Shown piece after piece: positions 1 through 8,335 of a stretch of DNA of 26,251 nt (position 1 is the first letter of the stretch; the number at the start of each line of letters is the position of its first letter). A program made the position numbers and the translations under genes. The stretch comes from DASXRU01 sp033856235 (lineage in GTDB: Bacteria > Acidobacteriota > Blastocatellia > Pyrinomonadales > Pyrinomonadaceae), in contig JAWVFI010000145.1 in assembly GCA_033856235.1 (NCBI GenBank), positions 1-26,251 on the forward strand, given 5' to 3'. Under the pieces are notes generated by a model. That model was given only the letters and a program-made list of their open reading frames with translations, was not told where the DNA came from and searched no databases.

Positions 1-739
1 GCGGATGCCAGACGTTGTGAATCTTATCCACCGCGATCTGCGTTTCAATCTGGGTGAACGCGTACCAATCCCGGTTGTCATCGTGGCCCACATACTTGTT
101 GTAGAGCATCGGCAGCGGCGCGCCTTCGTAAGGTGTCCCCAGCGTTTTGTCATACCAGTTCTTCACGATATCCACGCCGTCAGGATTAAGTGACGGAACC
201 AGCAGAATGATCGTGTTTTTCAGGATGTTCAGAATTTCAGGTTCGTTCGATGAGGCCAGCCGGTGCGCAATCAACATGCTGGAGAGACTGGAACCCACTT
301 CGTCGGAGTGAATGCCGCAGGTGATCAGCACAATTGTCTTGCCATTAGCGATCAGCGATTTGACCACGCGATCGCGGACCGTTTGCGAGGCATTGATCTT
401 GCGCGGATCGGCGAGCAGCTCTTGTATCCTCTTGAAATCATTCAGCCGGGCAAGGTTCTCCGGGGCGCTAATCGTCGCCATCACGAAGGGAGCGCCCATC
501 GTGGTCTTTCCCAGCTCTTCGAATTTCACCCGGTCGCTGGCGGCGTCGAGCTTTTGAAAGTACTCGACGGTTTTGGCCCAACTCGCAAGTTTGCGATCGT
601 CGCCCGGTGTAAAACCGAGAACGTCAACCGGCGCCGGAACTGAGGCCGTGCGGTGCTGAGCTATCGTTCGCTGCACGGTTCCGTGAAGCGAGATTGTCAG
701 CAGGAGCAGTGGAACGAAAAACAATAAACGTTTAGACAA
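1..739 (-). CDS. M14-family zinc carboxypeptidase, secreted (partial, 5' end only)
   Basis: Only about the first 246 residues are visible; the rest lies beyond the left edge. The translation opens with a Lys-Arg start and a hydrophobic core (FFVPLLLLTISL), which looks like an export signal. It then reaches the M14 zinc motif in ITCGIHSDEVGSS (His about 144, Glu about 147), followed by VPSLNPDGVDIV and YNKYVGHDDNRDWYAF, all typical of M14 metallocarboxypeptidases that remove C-terminal residues from peptides. The TTG at 739 is chosen because GGAG lies 9 bases upstream and it gives a normal signal peptide. An in-frame ATG at 787 adds 16 residues but has no visible ribosome binding site. It is divergent from the peptide transporter at 955, so the pair could release and import peptides (inference). 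The second zinc His and the catalytic Glu are outside the window. Confidence 0.88.
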   Translation of the reverse strand, partial: MSKRLLFFVPLLLLTISLHGTVQRTIAQHRTASVPAPVDVLGFTPGDDRKLASWAKTVEYFQKLDAASDRVKFEELGKTTMGAPFVMATISAPENLARLNDFKRIQELLADPRKINASQTVRDRVVKSLIANGKTIVLITCGIHSDEVGSSLSSMLIAHRLASSNEPEILNILKNTIILLVPSLNPDGVDIVKNWYDKTLGTPYEGAPLPMLYNKYVGHDDNRDWYAFTQIETQIAVDKIHNVWHP

Positions 740-954
740 GTGGTCAGTCTCCGGACTGGTGATGTTAGGAAAGCTCTTAGATAACATGACGGACGGGCAC
801 GAGCAAACTTAGCCATACGCTACGCGTGAAAACTCTGGTTCGCGGTCGCTGCTGTCCCACTGCTTGCCCTCTCGCGGCGGCCCCGTGTAAAGTAGGCTCG
901 ACAACCCCGCGCTCTTCCCGTTTTTAGCAAACTTCAGTCGGAGGTCATTTAGGA
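740..954. promoter_or_regulatory. Divergent intergenic region between carboxypeptidase and OPT transporter
   Basis: This 215-base gap must hold promoters for two divergent genes. For the rightward gene a strong GGAGGT at 940-945 sits 9 bases before the ATG at 955, and a second AGGA touches the start. No convincing -35/-10 pair or operator palindrome was found. Confidence 0.4.
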
Positions 955-3543
955 ATGTCTTCTGAACCTATCGGTGCGAACGAGTATCCGGACAGAATCG
1001 GAGCTCAGCCTGAGAATCCTTTGGCGGCAAATTTCCGTCCCTACATTCCCGCCAACGTTCAGCTCCGTGAGCTGACCATACTGCCGTTAATAGTGGGCAC
1101 ATTCCTGGGAATGGTCTTTGGCGCCTCATCGCTCTATCTGGTCCTCAAGGTCGGACTGACCGTCAGCGCCTCTATTCCCGTGGCCGTGATTTCGATCACG
1201 CTCTTCAGTTTGTTGTCCAAAGTGGGCTTAAGAAACGCGACCATTCTGGAGAACAATATTGTCCAGACCGCCGGCTCTGCGGGCGAATCAATCGCGTTCG
1301 GACTCGGCGTGACTATGCCGGCGATCATGATTCTCGGTTTCGATCTGGAGATCACGCGGGTGATGCTGGTGGCCTGCCTGGGCGGTCTGCTGGGGATCCT
1401 GATGATGATTCCGCTGCGCCGCGCGCTGATCGTCCACCAGCATGGCATTCTCAAGTATCCGGAAGGAACAGCGTGCGCCGAAGTGCTGAAGGCGAGTGCC
1501 TCAGACGAGTCCATCGCCGCAGCGCAAAGTGGCGAAGCAGCCGGTTCAAAGGCCCATGCGGCTATTTCTGTCGAACGCACGGGGGCTAAAACTATCTTCG
1601 GAGGTTTTGGCATCGGCTTTCTTTACCAGGTGCTGATGTCCGCGTTCAGGGGTTGGAAAGATACTCCCGAAAAGATTTTCGGCACGCCGTTTAAGGGTGG
1701 GTCGATTGCGGCCGAGATTTCTCCCGCGCTGCTTGGCGTGGGCTACATCATTGGCCCCCGCATAGCTTCGATCATGTGCGCGGGTGGCGTGCTTGCATAT
1801 CTGGTTTTGATTCCGGCGATCAAGTTTTTCGGAGAGGGCATGACCGGCGTGGTTGCCCCGGGCACGGTGCCGATTAGCGAGATGAGTCCTAATCAGGTTC
1901 GTGGGGCTTACATCCTTTATATAGGAGCAGGAGCAGTGGCCGCCGGCGGCATTATCAGCCTTTTCCGATCCCTGCCTACGATCTGGCACGGCTTGAAAGG
2001 CGGGTTGGCGGATCTAAGAGGAGGACAGGCGGCGAGAGGCACGGTCCCGCGCACGGACCAGGACCTTTCGATGAAATTCGTGCTCGGCGGCATCATCGCA
2101 CTCATCGCAATGATCATGTTGTTTCCGCAACTCGGTTTGCAGGTCAATATTCTCGTAGCCTTCCTTGGCGCTCTTTTGATCATCGCTTTCGGGTTTCTCT
2201 TCGTTACCGTCTCGTCCCGCTTGACCGGTGAAATCGGCTCGTCTTCAAATCCCATCTCCGGCATGACCGTGGCGACGCTGTTGCTGACGTGCTTGATCTT
2301 TTTGGTCCTGGGCTGGACGGGCTCGGCTTATTACGTAACCGCGCTTTCAATTGGCGGTATCGTTTGCATTGCAGCATCGAACGGGGGCACCACCTCTCAG
2401 GATCTGAAGACAGGTTTTCTGGTCGGAGCTACGCCGAGCAACCAGCAGATAGCGATCCTGATAGGCGCCTTTGCGTCAGCTCTGATTCTTGGTCCTATCC
2501 TTTTGGTGCTGAACGATTCTTCCACCGTGTATGTGCCACGAGTGACATTCACTCCGTTGACCCAGAATGTGGGCCAACTCAATACGGGCACGGTTCCCCT
2601 GCAACCGTACACCGACAACGCCCCGCCGCCTGTGGCCGGCAACTATCAGGTGTTAAAGAATGAGCCGGCTGCTCCCGGTCAGCCGCCGCCAGTCGCCGGG
2701 CTCGAGCCTGGTGAGTATCTGGTGGATAGTTCCGGGAAAGCCGCGTTCAAGGTTGAGCACAATTTCCCCGCGGACTTGCGCGCCAAACCGGAAGAGCTCG
2801 GACATGAGGAACAGCTGAAAGGCCCACAGGCAAACACCGACAAGAATACCTATCGCGTCTGGCAAAAGACCGATACTGGCAGCGGGTCGGCTGAACGATA
2901 TCTGGTAGATAAAAATGGTGCCGTTGTATACCTGGCCGATCCGGGAATCAACGGAATTCATAAAGTCAGACCGGACGGCAGCGCGGTCACCAAGTATGAC
3001 GCCCCGAAAGCGACCCTGATGTCCTATATCATCAAGGGCATTCTGAACCGCCAACTTCCCTGGGGGCTGGTGCTGCTGGGGGTGATGATCGCCATAGTCC
3101 TGGAGATGAGCGGTATTCCGTCGTTGGCTTTTGCCGTCGGCGTCTATTTGCCGCTTTCTTCGTCCAGTCCTATTTTCATTGGCGGCGTAATTCGCTGGCT
3201 GGTTGATAAATATCTGGGCCGCAAGCTGCGCCACAAGAAACTCAGTGAAGAAGAGTTTGTGGCGGAGACTGATAAGAGTCCCGGCGTGCTGATGGCGTCG
3301 GGTTACATCGCCGGCGGCGCCTTGGCGGCCATTGTCATCGCGATTCTGCAGGGCGTGCCTAAGTGGGGCCTGCCCACGCTGAACCGAAACATCGAAGACT
3401 GGAGCAAGTTGCACAACCCGCTCTTCAACGGGCCGAGCGCCGACTTGTTATCGGTCATCCCGTTCTTCATTTTGGCCGTGCTGCTTTATCTGGTTGGCCG
3501 GGAGGTTTTGCTCGCCAGCCGGGCCCGAAGTAGCGACAGCTGA
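955..3543 (+). CDS. OPT-family oligopeptide transporter with large soluble insert
   Basis: This is an 862-residue polytopic membrane protein of the OPT family, which imports oligopeptides or metal-peptide chelates, probably with protons. The N-terminal part (FRPYIPANVQLRELTILPL, then LKVGLTVSASIPVAVIS) and the conserved ENNIVQTAGSAGESIAFG segment are characteristic. The C-terminal half resumes at YDAPKATLM, followed by the conserved LPWGLVLLGVMIAIVLEMSG stretch. Between about residues 540 and 680 a Pro-rich, hydrophilic region interrupts the membrane part. It contains two similar units, NYQV...YLVDSSGK (from about 563) and TYRVW...YLVDKNGA (from about 632), suggesting a duplicated small soluble domain. 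The family is often 600-700 residues, so this insert explains the extra length. The start is fixed by GGAGGT at 940-945. It may work with the secreted peptidase transcribed divergently (inference). Confidence 0.93.
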   Translation: MSSEPIGANEYPDRIGAQPENPLAANFRPYIPANVQLRELTILPLIVGTFLGMVFGASSLYLVLKVGLTVSASIPVAVISITLFSLLSKVGLRNATILENNIVQTAGSAGESIAFGLGVTMPAIMILGFDLEITRVMLVACLGGLLGILMMIPLRRALIVHQHGILKYPEGTACAEVLKASASDESIAAAQSGEAAGSKAHAAISVERTGAKTIFGGFGIGFLYQVLMSAFRGWKDTPEKIFGTPFKGGSIAAEISPALLGVGYIIGPRIASIMCAGGVLAYLVLIPAIKFFGEGMTGVVAPGTVPISEMSPNQVRGAYILYIGAGAVAAGGIISLFRSLPTIWHGLKGGLADLRGGQAARGTVPRTDQDLSMKFVLGGIIALIAMIMLFPQLGLQVNILVAFLGALLIIAFGFLFVTVSSRLTGEIGSSSNPISGMTVATLLLTCLIFLVLGWTGSAYYVTALSIGGIVCIAASNGGTTSQDLKTGFLVGATPSNQQIAILIGAFASALILGPILLVLNDSSTVYVPRVTFTPLTQNVGQLNTGTVPLQPYTDNAPPPVAGNYQVLKNEPAAPGQPPPVAGLEPGEYLVDSSGKAAFKVEHNFPADLRAKPEELGHEEQLKGPQANTDKNTYRVWQKTDTGSGSAERYLVDKNGAVVYLADPGINGIHKVRPDGSAVTKYDAPKATLMSYIIKGILNRQLPWGLVLLGVMIAIVLEMSGIPSLAFAVGVYLPLSSSSPIFIGGVIRWLVDKYLGRKLRHKKLSEEEFVAETDKSPGVLMASGYIAGGALAAIVIAILQGVPKWGLPTLNRNIEDWSKLHNPLFNGPSADLLSVIPFFILAVLLYLVGREVLLASRARSSDS

Positions 3544-3610
3544 TAAGGGCAATTAAGCGGGCTAAAACAGCTTGCTAGCAACGTTTTTGTACTCAAGTGT
3601 TTCTAAGACC

Positions 3611-3651
3611 GCGAGGCGCATCCGGCCCGGCTTTTTGTGGATGCGTCTCGC
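3611..3651. other. Strong stem-loop in OPT/3677 intergenic gap
   Basis: The arms 3611-3623 (GCGAGGCGCATCC) and 3639-3651 (GGATGCGTCTCGC) pair over 13 positions with one G-T wobble, around a 15-base loop. It lies 68 bases after the OPT stop and 25 bases before the next ATG. There is no U-tract, so a simple terminator is not certain; it could equally be a 5' leader hairpin or an extragenic palindrome. Confidence 0.55.
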
Positions 3652-3676
3652 ATTTCCATGAAAGGTTTGACCATTC

Positions 3677-4444
3677 ATGACTAAATTCCATCTTCGTTGT
3701 TTTGGCGCTCTTCTCATTTGCTGTCTGTTATCAACGATCGGGTTTGCGCAAGCCAACGCGCCGACCGGGTCGCTCTCCCCCTCAGACACAGTGCGGGCCT
3801 TTTACAAGGCGATGCGCGAACGGCACTTCCGCGAAGGGTTTGCGATGTCGATCTACAAACCGGCTCTCGACGGATTGAACCCTGAGGAATTCGCGGAGCT
3901 GCAACCCGATTTTGAGAAGATGGCGGCCACCGTGCCGGCAACCGTGGAAATAAGTGGGGAACAAATCAGCGGCGAGTTCGCCACCGTCTTCGTGAAAGAT
4001 ACCGAGGCCGACAAAGGCGGGGCGGCCGTGCCCGTGGCGTTATTGCGCATGAATAGTGCGTGGATAATCGGCAATAAAGAGGACCAGGAAATCGTGTCGA
4101 AGGCAGGTAAGCGTTTTTTCTTCGAAGCCCGCATCGAAACACACCAGAACGATGTGATGGACTTGCTGCGGCGTCTCATGGTGGTCCAACTAGCCTATAG
4201 CCAGCAACACAATGGAGTGTTTGCAGACTTGCCAACCCTGATAAGCGTGGGCCTGATGCCCAAGGACATTGAAGGCACGGAATCAACTGGCTATCGCTTT
4301 CATATTTCCCTCGCGCCGGACGCCAAGAGCTACCTGGCTGGCGCCGAACCCGCTCGGTATGGGCGCTCGGGGCGGCTCTCGTTCTCGATTGACCAGACCG
4401 GAAATATCAAAAGTCAGGATATCGCCGGCTTGCCATTGAAATGA
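3677..4444 (+). CDS. Secreted protein: NTF2/DUF4878-like domain plus pseudopilin-like C-terminal domain
   Basis: This 255-residue protein has a clear signal peptide (CFGALLICCLLSTIGFAQA, cleavage near residue 27). Residues about 33-150 (SDTVRAFYKAMRERHFREGF onward) resemble the small NTF2-like/DUF4878 fold of envelope proteins. Residues about 160-255 (LLRRLMVVQLAYSQQHNGVF, GLMPKDIEG, then a segment ending SFSIDQTGNIKSQD) resemble the globular part of type IV pilin/pseudopilin-like proteins, but without the N-terminal pilin helix beside it. Both domain calls rest on pattern recognition and are moderate. AAAGG about 10 bases before the ATG supports the start. No enzyme motif is visible; a structural or assembly role at the envelope is a guess. 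It is probably transcribed separately from the transporter, as a hairpin intervenes. Confidence 0.7.
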   Translation: MTKFHLRCFGALLICCLLSTIGFAQANAPTGSLSPSDTVRAFYKAMRERHFREGFAMSIYKPALDGLNPEEFAELQPDFEKMAATVPATVEISGEQISGEFATVFVKDTEADKGGAAVPVALLRMNSAWIIGNKEDQEIVSKAGKRFFFEARIETHQNDVMDLLRRLMVVQLAYSQQHNGVFADLPTLISVGLMPKDIEGTESTGYRFHISLAPDAKSYLAGAEPARYGRSGRLSFSIDQTGNIKSQDIAGLPLK

Positions 4445-4516
4445 ACGGAGCTCGTGCTCCTCTGATTACGTCTACCTCAGGCCCAATACCAAGTCTGGGC
4501 CGCCCGCAAATTTCAG

Positions 4517-4545
4517 TTGCAGGCCAATCTTTCGCCCCCTACAAT
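4517..4545 (+). promoter_or_regulatory. Candidate sigma-70-type promoter for PilZ gene
   Basis: TTGCAG (4517-4522) and TACAAT (4540-4545) are separated by exactly 17 bases, about 95 bases upstream of the PilZ ATG. The -10 matches 5 of 6 consensus bases and the -35 is weak. Confidence 0.4.
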
Positions 4546-4639
4546 GCAATTAGAGAGTTTCGCTTCCCCCAACTGCCCTCCTCGAGATCATTTTTGAACT
4601 ACCGCTCGATGTGATAATCGAAGGAAATGTAGCGCGTCT

Positions 4640-5068
4640 ATGCCCGAATTATTTCGATCATTAGCGTCACGATTGCGCAAGTACGTAGGCGACCGCCGGC
4701 GCACCGACCGGCATCGTGCCCGGCTGGAAGTTTCTGTGTCGCTGATTCAGAAAACCAGGAAGGCGGATGGTGCGCCGCCTGCCGCGGCGCTCGCCGGACA
4801 CAGCCGGGACGTCAGCTCAGACGGTCTCTCGATCGTCGTTCCGGCGATACACATCGATGGCCATCATCTGGTGGGCGAGGGCCGTAGCTTGCTAATCGAG
4901 CTCGAGATCGCTGGAACGCCCGTGCTGCTGAAAGTTAAGCCGGTGCGTTATGAAAGGCTTGAGGAAGACGAAACTGATTCAGGCTATTTGATTGGGCTGC
5001 ATATCGATGACATCGAGAGCGAAGGACTCGCTGCTTATCACGCTTACGTTGAAGGTCTTAAGGAATAG
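4640..5068 (+). CDS. PilZ-domain c-di-GMP-binding protein
   Basis: This small 142-residue protein consists mostly of one PilZ domain. The N-terminal arginine-rich stretch DRRRTDRHRARLEVSV contains the RxxxR element, and SRDVSSDGLSIVV contains the (D/N)xSxxG element; together these bind c-di-GMP in known PilZ proteins. The rest (LLIELEIAGTPVLLKVKPVRY, then GYLIGLHIDDI) fits the beta-barrel. There is no signal peptide or membrane segment, so it is a cytoplasmic effector. A ribosome binding site is weak: AAGGAA lies 13 bases upstream. It ends 7 bases from the stop of the convergent CBM9-like gene. The c-di-GMP enzyme at 8336 is a possible source of its ligand (inference). Confidence 0.88.
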   Translation: MPELFRSLASRLRKYVGDRRRTDRHRARLEVSVSLIQKTRKADGAPPAAALAGHSRDVSSDGLSIVVPAIHIDGHHLVGEGRSLLIELEIAGTPVLLKVKPVRYERLEEDETDSGYLIGLHIDDIESEGLAAYHAYVEGLKE

Positions 5069-5075
5069 CCTTTTC

Positions 5076-5729
5076 CTAACTAAACCTCAGCCATCCGAAT
5101 GCGTCGGGAACATGGAAGTTGGGCTCTTCCGTGAAGGTTGGCTGCCACGCCAGATAGCGATCATTCCCCTTGCCGACACAACGAAATAAATTGACGCGCC
5201 AGAGTTCCGTCCGTTGAGGTTTGTGGATTGCGTGGCTCTCTGTGCTCCAGGGAATGCGCATCCCTATCATCAGCTGGTCATCTTCCTGACGGGCAGAAAC
5301 CGTCATTCCGGAATCGAAGTTCCAGTCGGTTTCTCTAACTTCCGATTTCCATTTAATCGCCAAATCAACCCACTCTCCGGTAGGAGCAGCTTCAAACTCA
5401 AAATAGTGCTCGGGGGTCCCGGTGTCCGGCGCCAGGAAGATCTCGCAAACATCTCGATCCCACAGGCCAATGGTCTTAGCGGTGGTCTGAGGATTTGAAT
5501 TTACGATCAGCGGTTCGTTCTGCCTGCAAACATAGCGGACGTGCAGAGCCTGATCTGACCAAAGGATGCGGGCCTCGGCATGACGCGAAGTTGGCGCCGG
5601 TTCACCCGACCACTGGTGATCTATGAACACCGGACTTGCGTCCTTCCACTCCGGCACCTCGAAGTCCTCGGCGGTCAGGTCAGAAGGACTCCACGGCGCC
5701 TCAATCTCTGGAAAAAACTCCACAGCCAT
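5076..5729 (-). CDS. CBM9-like carbohydrate-binding family protein
   Basis: This is a 217-residue protein resembling the family 9-like carbohydrate-binding (CBM9/DOMON-like) proteins. Recognisable pieces are ARILWSDQALHVRYVCRQNE, LWDRDVCEIFLAPDT, YFEFEAAPTGEWVDLAI, and a C-terminal WRVNLFRCVGKGNDRYLAW followed by PNFHVPDAFGWL. No signal peptide is seen, so it appears cytoplasmic as called. Such proteins occur alone or attached to sugar-active enzymes; no catalytic residues are known for the domain by itself. It is the last gene of the leftward MFS, LOG-like, CBM9 run, 22 bases after the LOG-like stop. The ATG at 5729 lacks a strong Shine-Dalgarno, so translation may depend on read-through from upstream. 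Confidence 0.82.
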   Translation of the reverse strand: MAVEFFPEIEAPWSPSDLTAEDFEVPEWKDASPVFIDHQWSGEPAPTSRHAEARILWSDQALHVRYVCRQNEPLIVNSNPQTTAKTIGLWDRDVCEIFLAPDTGTPEHYFEFEAAPTGEWVDLAIKWKSEVRETDWNFDSGMTVSARQEDDQLMIGMRIPWSTESHAIHKPQRTELWRVNLFRCVGKGNDRYLAWQPTFTEEPNFHVPDAFGWLRFS

Positions 5730-5751
5730 ATCGACTCATACTTCAGAAACA

Positions 5752-6297
5752 TCAGCCAGCGACCAGCTCCAAGCAACGCTCAATAAGGATTTCCGGATCC
5801 GGATCATTTAGGACTTTGGCGCCGGTATCTTTCGAAAACTTCTTAAGCAAGTAATCCATTTCGTCGGCGACCCCACCGGTTCCCACCAGACATCCGATAA
5901 CTTTTCCCTCATCATGAGCAATCGTGAACTCATTGAGTGATCCCATCGCCCCCGCGATGAAAATCACGATATCGCAGGACCGTACCAGCACAACGTTGCG
6001 CCCTTTTAACCCAAAACCGGTATAGATAATCGCGTCGCAAGCATCGGTTGGTAGATTAAACTCTTTCTCATGCTCACGTTCGTTACTCGCGGGCGAGATG
6101 CCGATATGTAGCGCTCCGGCCTGGCGCGCCCTCTGTCCCGCGATGTAAATCAGTCCGGTAGTTGCACCCGTCAAGAGTACCGCATTGTGTTTGGCGATCG
6201 CCTCTCCAATTTGCTCGGCCTTCTCACGCAGATCTTTGCTTATGCCGTCCGGCAACGCATCGTCGGCTGAGCCCATTACACCTACCTTGATTCTCAC
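5752..6297 (-). CDS. LOG/SLOG-superfamily Rossmann protein (TIGR00725-like)
   Basis: This 181-residue protein has a nucleotide-binding Rossmann-like fold of the LOG/DprA-like (SLOG) superfamily. The N-terminal strand and loop KVGVMGSADDALPD, the LLTGATTGLIYIAG segment, TGFGLKGRNVVLVRSCDIVI and IAGAMGSLNEFTIAHDEGK follow the order seen in the TIGR00725 group, sometimes annotated as molybdenum cofactor carrier-like. The phosphoribohydrolase signature PGGxGTxxE of true LOG enzymes is altered to AGAMGSLNE, so cytokinin-type nucleotide hydrolysis is not assured. Its ATG overlaps the stop of the upstream MFS gene by 4 bases (ATGA, 6294-6297), which indicates translational coupling. Substrate and role are unknown. 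Confidence 0.8.
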   Translation of the reverse strand: MRIKVGVMGSADDALPDGISKDLREKAEQIGEAIAKHNAVLLTGATTGLIYIAGQRARQAGALHIGISPASNEREHEKEFNLPTDACDAIIYTGFGLKGRNVVLVRSCDIVIFIAGAMGSLNEFTIAHDEGKVIGCLVGTGGVADEMDYLLKKFSKDTGAKVLNDPDPEILIERCLELVAG

Positions 6298-7658
6298 AAG
6301 AGCCCCTTCTCGGCTTCGATCGCCACTTCTGTTGTCTTAGAAGAATCGGATTGCTTAGCTTTCGGGCCTGGCGGTTCAATCGGTTCCCTGCCCCACCGTT
6401 TTTCAGTGACCAACCAGACACTTCCCGGAATCAGGAATATCACCCCAATGGCGATGGTCACCGTGCGCGGCGAAAAATGAAATCGGTCGAGCATCTCGCC
6501 GGTAACGTAATTGGACGCCGCCATCGTGAGTGTCAGTAACGCCATCTCGGCGGCGAAAACCCGGCCCCGAAACTTATCCTCGACTTTCTGTTGTAGGAGC
6601 ACCGTAGAAAACACCCACAGGATGCTGCCCCCACAGTGTGCGATCAGTAAGACAAGCAGCGCAAAAAGAAAACTACGCGCACTGCCGAAGGCCACATAGA
6701 AAATGCCGCCAATAATGAATGCTACGCCGATCGAAGTCTGCATTCGACGGGGTGCATCTCCGGCGATCCTGCGAGCCGCAATCGGTCCGACAGCGGTACC
6801 AATGCCGCGCGCGGCGAACAGCACGCCTATCCCAGTCGCCGTGCTTCCTCCCACTGGAAAAATCCTCTCGCCAAAAACGGCCAGCAGGGTGAGGATGCCG
6901 CCCCCCAACCCCCACGCGGGCTTGACCAGCAACAATGCCAGCACTGCGGGCCGCTTTTTCACATACCGCGCGCCTTCAATCGTGTCGGTGATTCCCAAGG
7001 CCTTCGCCACTGTAATCTTGCTCTTCTCCCGCACCGGCCGGGGTGGAAAGCGAACGCTGGCAACCAGCAAAGCTGACCCGACGAATGTCAGTGAATCGAG
7101 TACAAATGCAGCATCGGTGCCGAACCATCCGGTGACCAGCCCGCCCACTGCAGCGCCGAGAGTCAGCATCGCCGACCAGGTTACAGAAGCTATCGCATTT
7201 GCCGGTATCAACTCGCGTTCGGAGACGATCGAGGGAATGGCAGCCGTTTTTGCCGGCTCAAAGAAGGCTGAAAAGGCCAGTTGAAAAACGGTCAGTACAT
7301 ACACCAACCACAACTGATCAGGCCGGCGTACCAGCAAGAAGCCCAGCACGACCACGGCTCGCAGCAGGTCGGAAATAATCATTATCGAGCGGCGGCTGAA
7401 CCGATCTGCGATCACCCCGGAAAGTGGCCCGATGAAGAACGTAGGCAGAAAACGCGCTACCAGAACCAGCCCTATTGCGCGCCCTGAGCCCGTTAGGTTT
7501 AGCACGATGGTGTAAACGGCAATGGTGTCAAACCAATCGCCAAGTTGACTCACAACCTGTCCTAACCAGAGCTGCCTAAAGCTGCGATTACTTCTGAGCA
7601 GCTCTATGTAGCCCACGGGTTTATGAGACTCAAAGCTCTTGGGAAACACCTTGCGCAA
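6294..7658 (-). CDS. MFS transporter (MFS_3/EntS-like exporter)
   Basis: This is a 454-residue polytopic protein of the major facilitator superfamily. The opening RSNRSFRQLWLGQVVSQLGD, the loop motif GVIADRFSRRSIMI between helices 2 and 3, and FFEPAKTAAIPSIV are typical of the MFS_3 subgroup, which includes enterobactin and macrolide-type efflux proteins. About twelve hydrophobic segments are visible, and the last about 35 residues form a charged cytoplasmic tail. The start is the weakest point: the 7658 codon is TTG, and an in-frame GTG follows three codons later. It begins a leftward operon and overlaps the SLOG-like gene by 4 bases. The exported substrate cannot be inferred from sequence. 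Confidence 0.88.
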   Translation of the reverse strand: MRKVFPKSFESHKPVGYIELLRSNRSFRQLWLGQVVSQLGDWFDTIAVYTIVLNLTGSGRAIGLVLVARFLPTFFIGPLSGVIADRFSRRSIMIISDLLRAVVVLGFLLVRRPDQLWLVYVLTVFQLAFSAFFEPAKTAAIPSIVSERELIPANAIASVTWSAMLTLGAAVGGLVTGWFGTDAAFVLDSLTFVGSALLVASVRFPPRPVREKSKITVAKALGITDTIEGARYVKKRPAVLALLLVKPAWGLGGGILTLLAVFGERIFPVGGSTATGIGVLFAARGIGTAVGPIAARRIAGDAPRRMQTSIGVAFIIGGIFYVAFGSARSFLFALLVLLIAHCGGSILWVFSTVLLQQKVEDKFRGRVFAAEMALLTLTMAASNYVTGEMLDRFHFSPRTVTIAIGVIFLIPGSVWLVTEKRWGREPIEPPGPKAKQSDSSKTTEVAIEAEKGLL

Positions 7659-8335
7659 GCTTGCACCCCATCAATTGTTGTTGAGGGGCGAGGTTGCACT
7701 GTGACCTCGCGCGTTGTCAATCACGAATTCATTTTGACTGGTGATCGATCCTATCGATAGCGGCAGCGGTCGGTTCTTTTTAACATTGAACCAGGCCCAA
7801 ATCCCGAACTCTTCAAACTAATTCAAGCAGTCGAACCCCCGCTCGGAGAGCGTTCTGACCGAAGCCTCAATCTGACCTGTCACATTGATTGGCTGATTAA
7901 ATGAATTCATTGCCTCAGATCACTCTTCGAAAGAAAGCCCAGCATTCCGAACTAATGAACCCAAGAACTGACCCGTAGCGTCGCGGCACATTGCTTGTAA
8001 TAGGGATGACGCGGCTAGAAGCGTTACCGCGCTATAGGGCTCACCGCACTGGGCCCGCTAGCCGCGTTTGAGTAACAACTATGGAGCGTTCCCTCCTGAA
8101 AGCCTTGAGAAGGCATCTGCCGAATCTCACCCCCAGAACAGGCGGGCTGATGTGCCCTTTGCCCGCCTCTTGCCCAGTCCAGCGCCGCAAACGAGAGCCG
8201 ACTTGCTCCCGGCAATCGTTTGCGGCGCTGGATGCTTTTCCTAAGGGGTTCTCGTTGATTTGACGACGCAGTGAACAGTGATATCGCAATCATGCAGAGT
8301 TAAGTATTGATAAGGACAAGCCGGGCTGGAGCAGT
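7659..8335. other. 677-base non-coding region with several hairpins
   Basis: This is the gap between the divergent MFS gene (leftward) and the HD-GYP/GGDEF gene (rightward). No ORF here looks like a real protein. It holds three inverted repeats: 7688-7694 with 7704-7710; 8010-8018 with 8058-8066 (9 bp, 39-base loop); and a very strong one at 8178-8232, listed separately. No clear promoter was identified. GGAG just before the ATG at 8336 is the ribosome binding site for the right-hand gene. Confidence 0.5.
8178..8232. repeat. 17-bp perfect inverted repeat (long hairpin) upstream of c-di-GMP gene
   Basis: Arms 8178-8194 (TCCAGCGCCGCAAACGA) and 8216-8232 (TCGTTTGCGGCGCTGGA) are exact reverse complements around a 21-base loop; the loop can add a short CCG/CGG pairing. 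The right arm ends 103 bases before the ATG at 8336. No U-run follows (it reads TGCTTTTCC), so it may be a leader structure, weak terminator or repeat element. Confidence 0.7.

Noticed and set aside
263..643. Plus-strand ORF of 126 codons at the left edge
   Set aside because: It is antisense to the M14 carboxypeptidase, whose zinc motif and signal peptide are clear on the minus strand.
2653..3414. Long minus-strand ORF of 253 codons within the transporter gene
   Set aside because: Lies wholly opposite a well-supported OPT coding region; its translation has no domain-like pattern.
8024..8293. Minus-strand ORF of 89 codons in the MFS/c-di-GMP gap
   Set aside because: No recognisable protein pattern; it overlaps the 17-bp inverted repeat and has no supporting ribosome binding site or neighbour relation.
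8010..8335. c-di-GMP (GEMM) riboswitch before the c-di-GMP enzyme
   Set aside because: Hairpins are present, but the conserved bases of known c-di-GMP riboswitch classes were not found.
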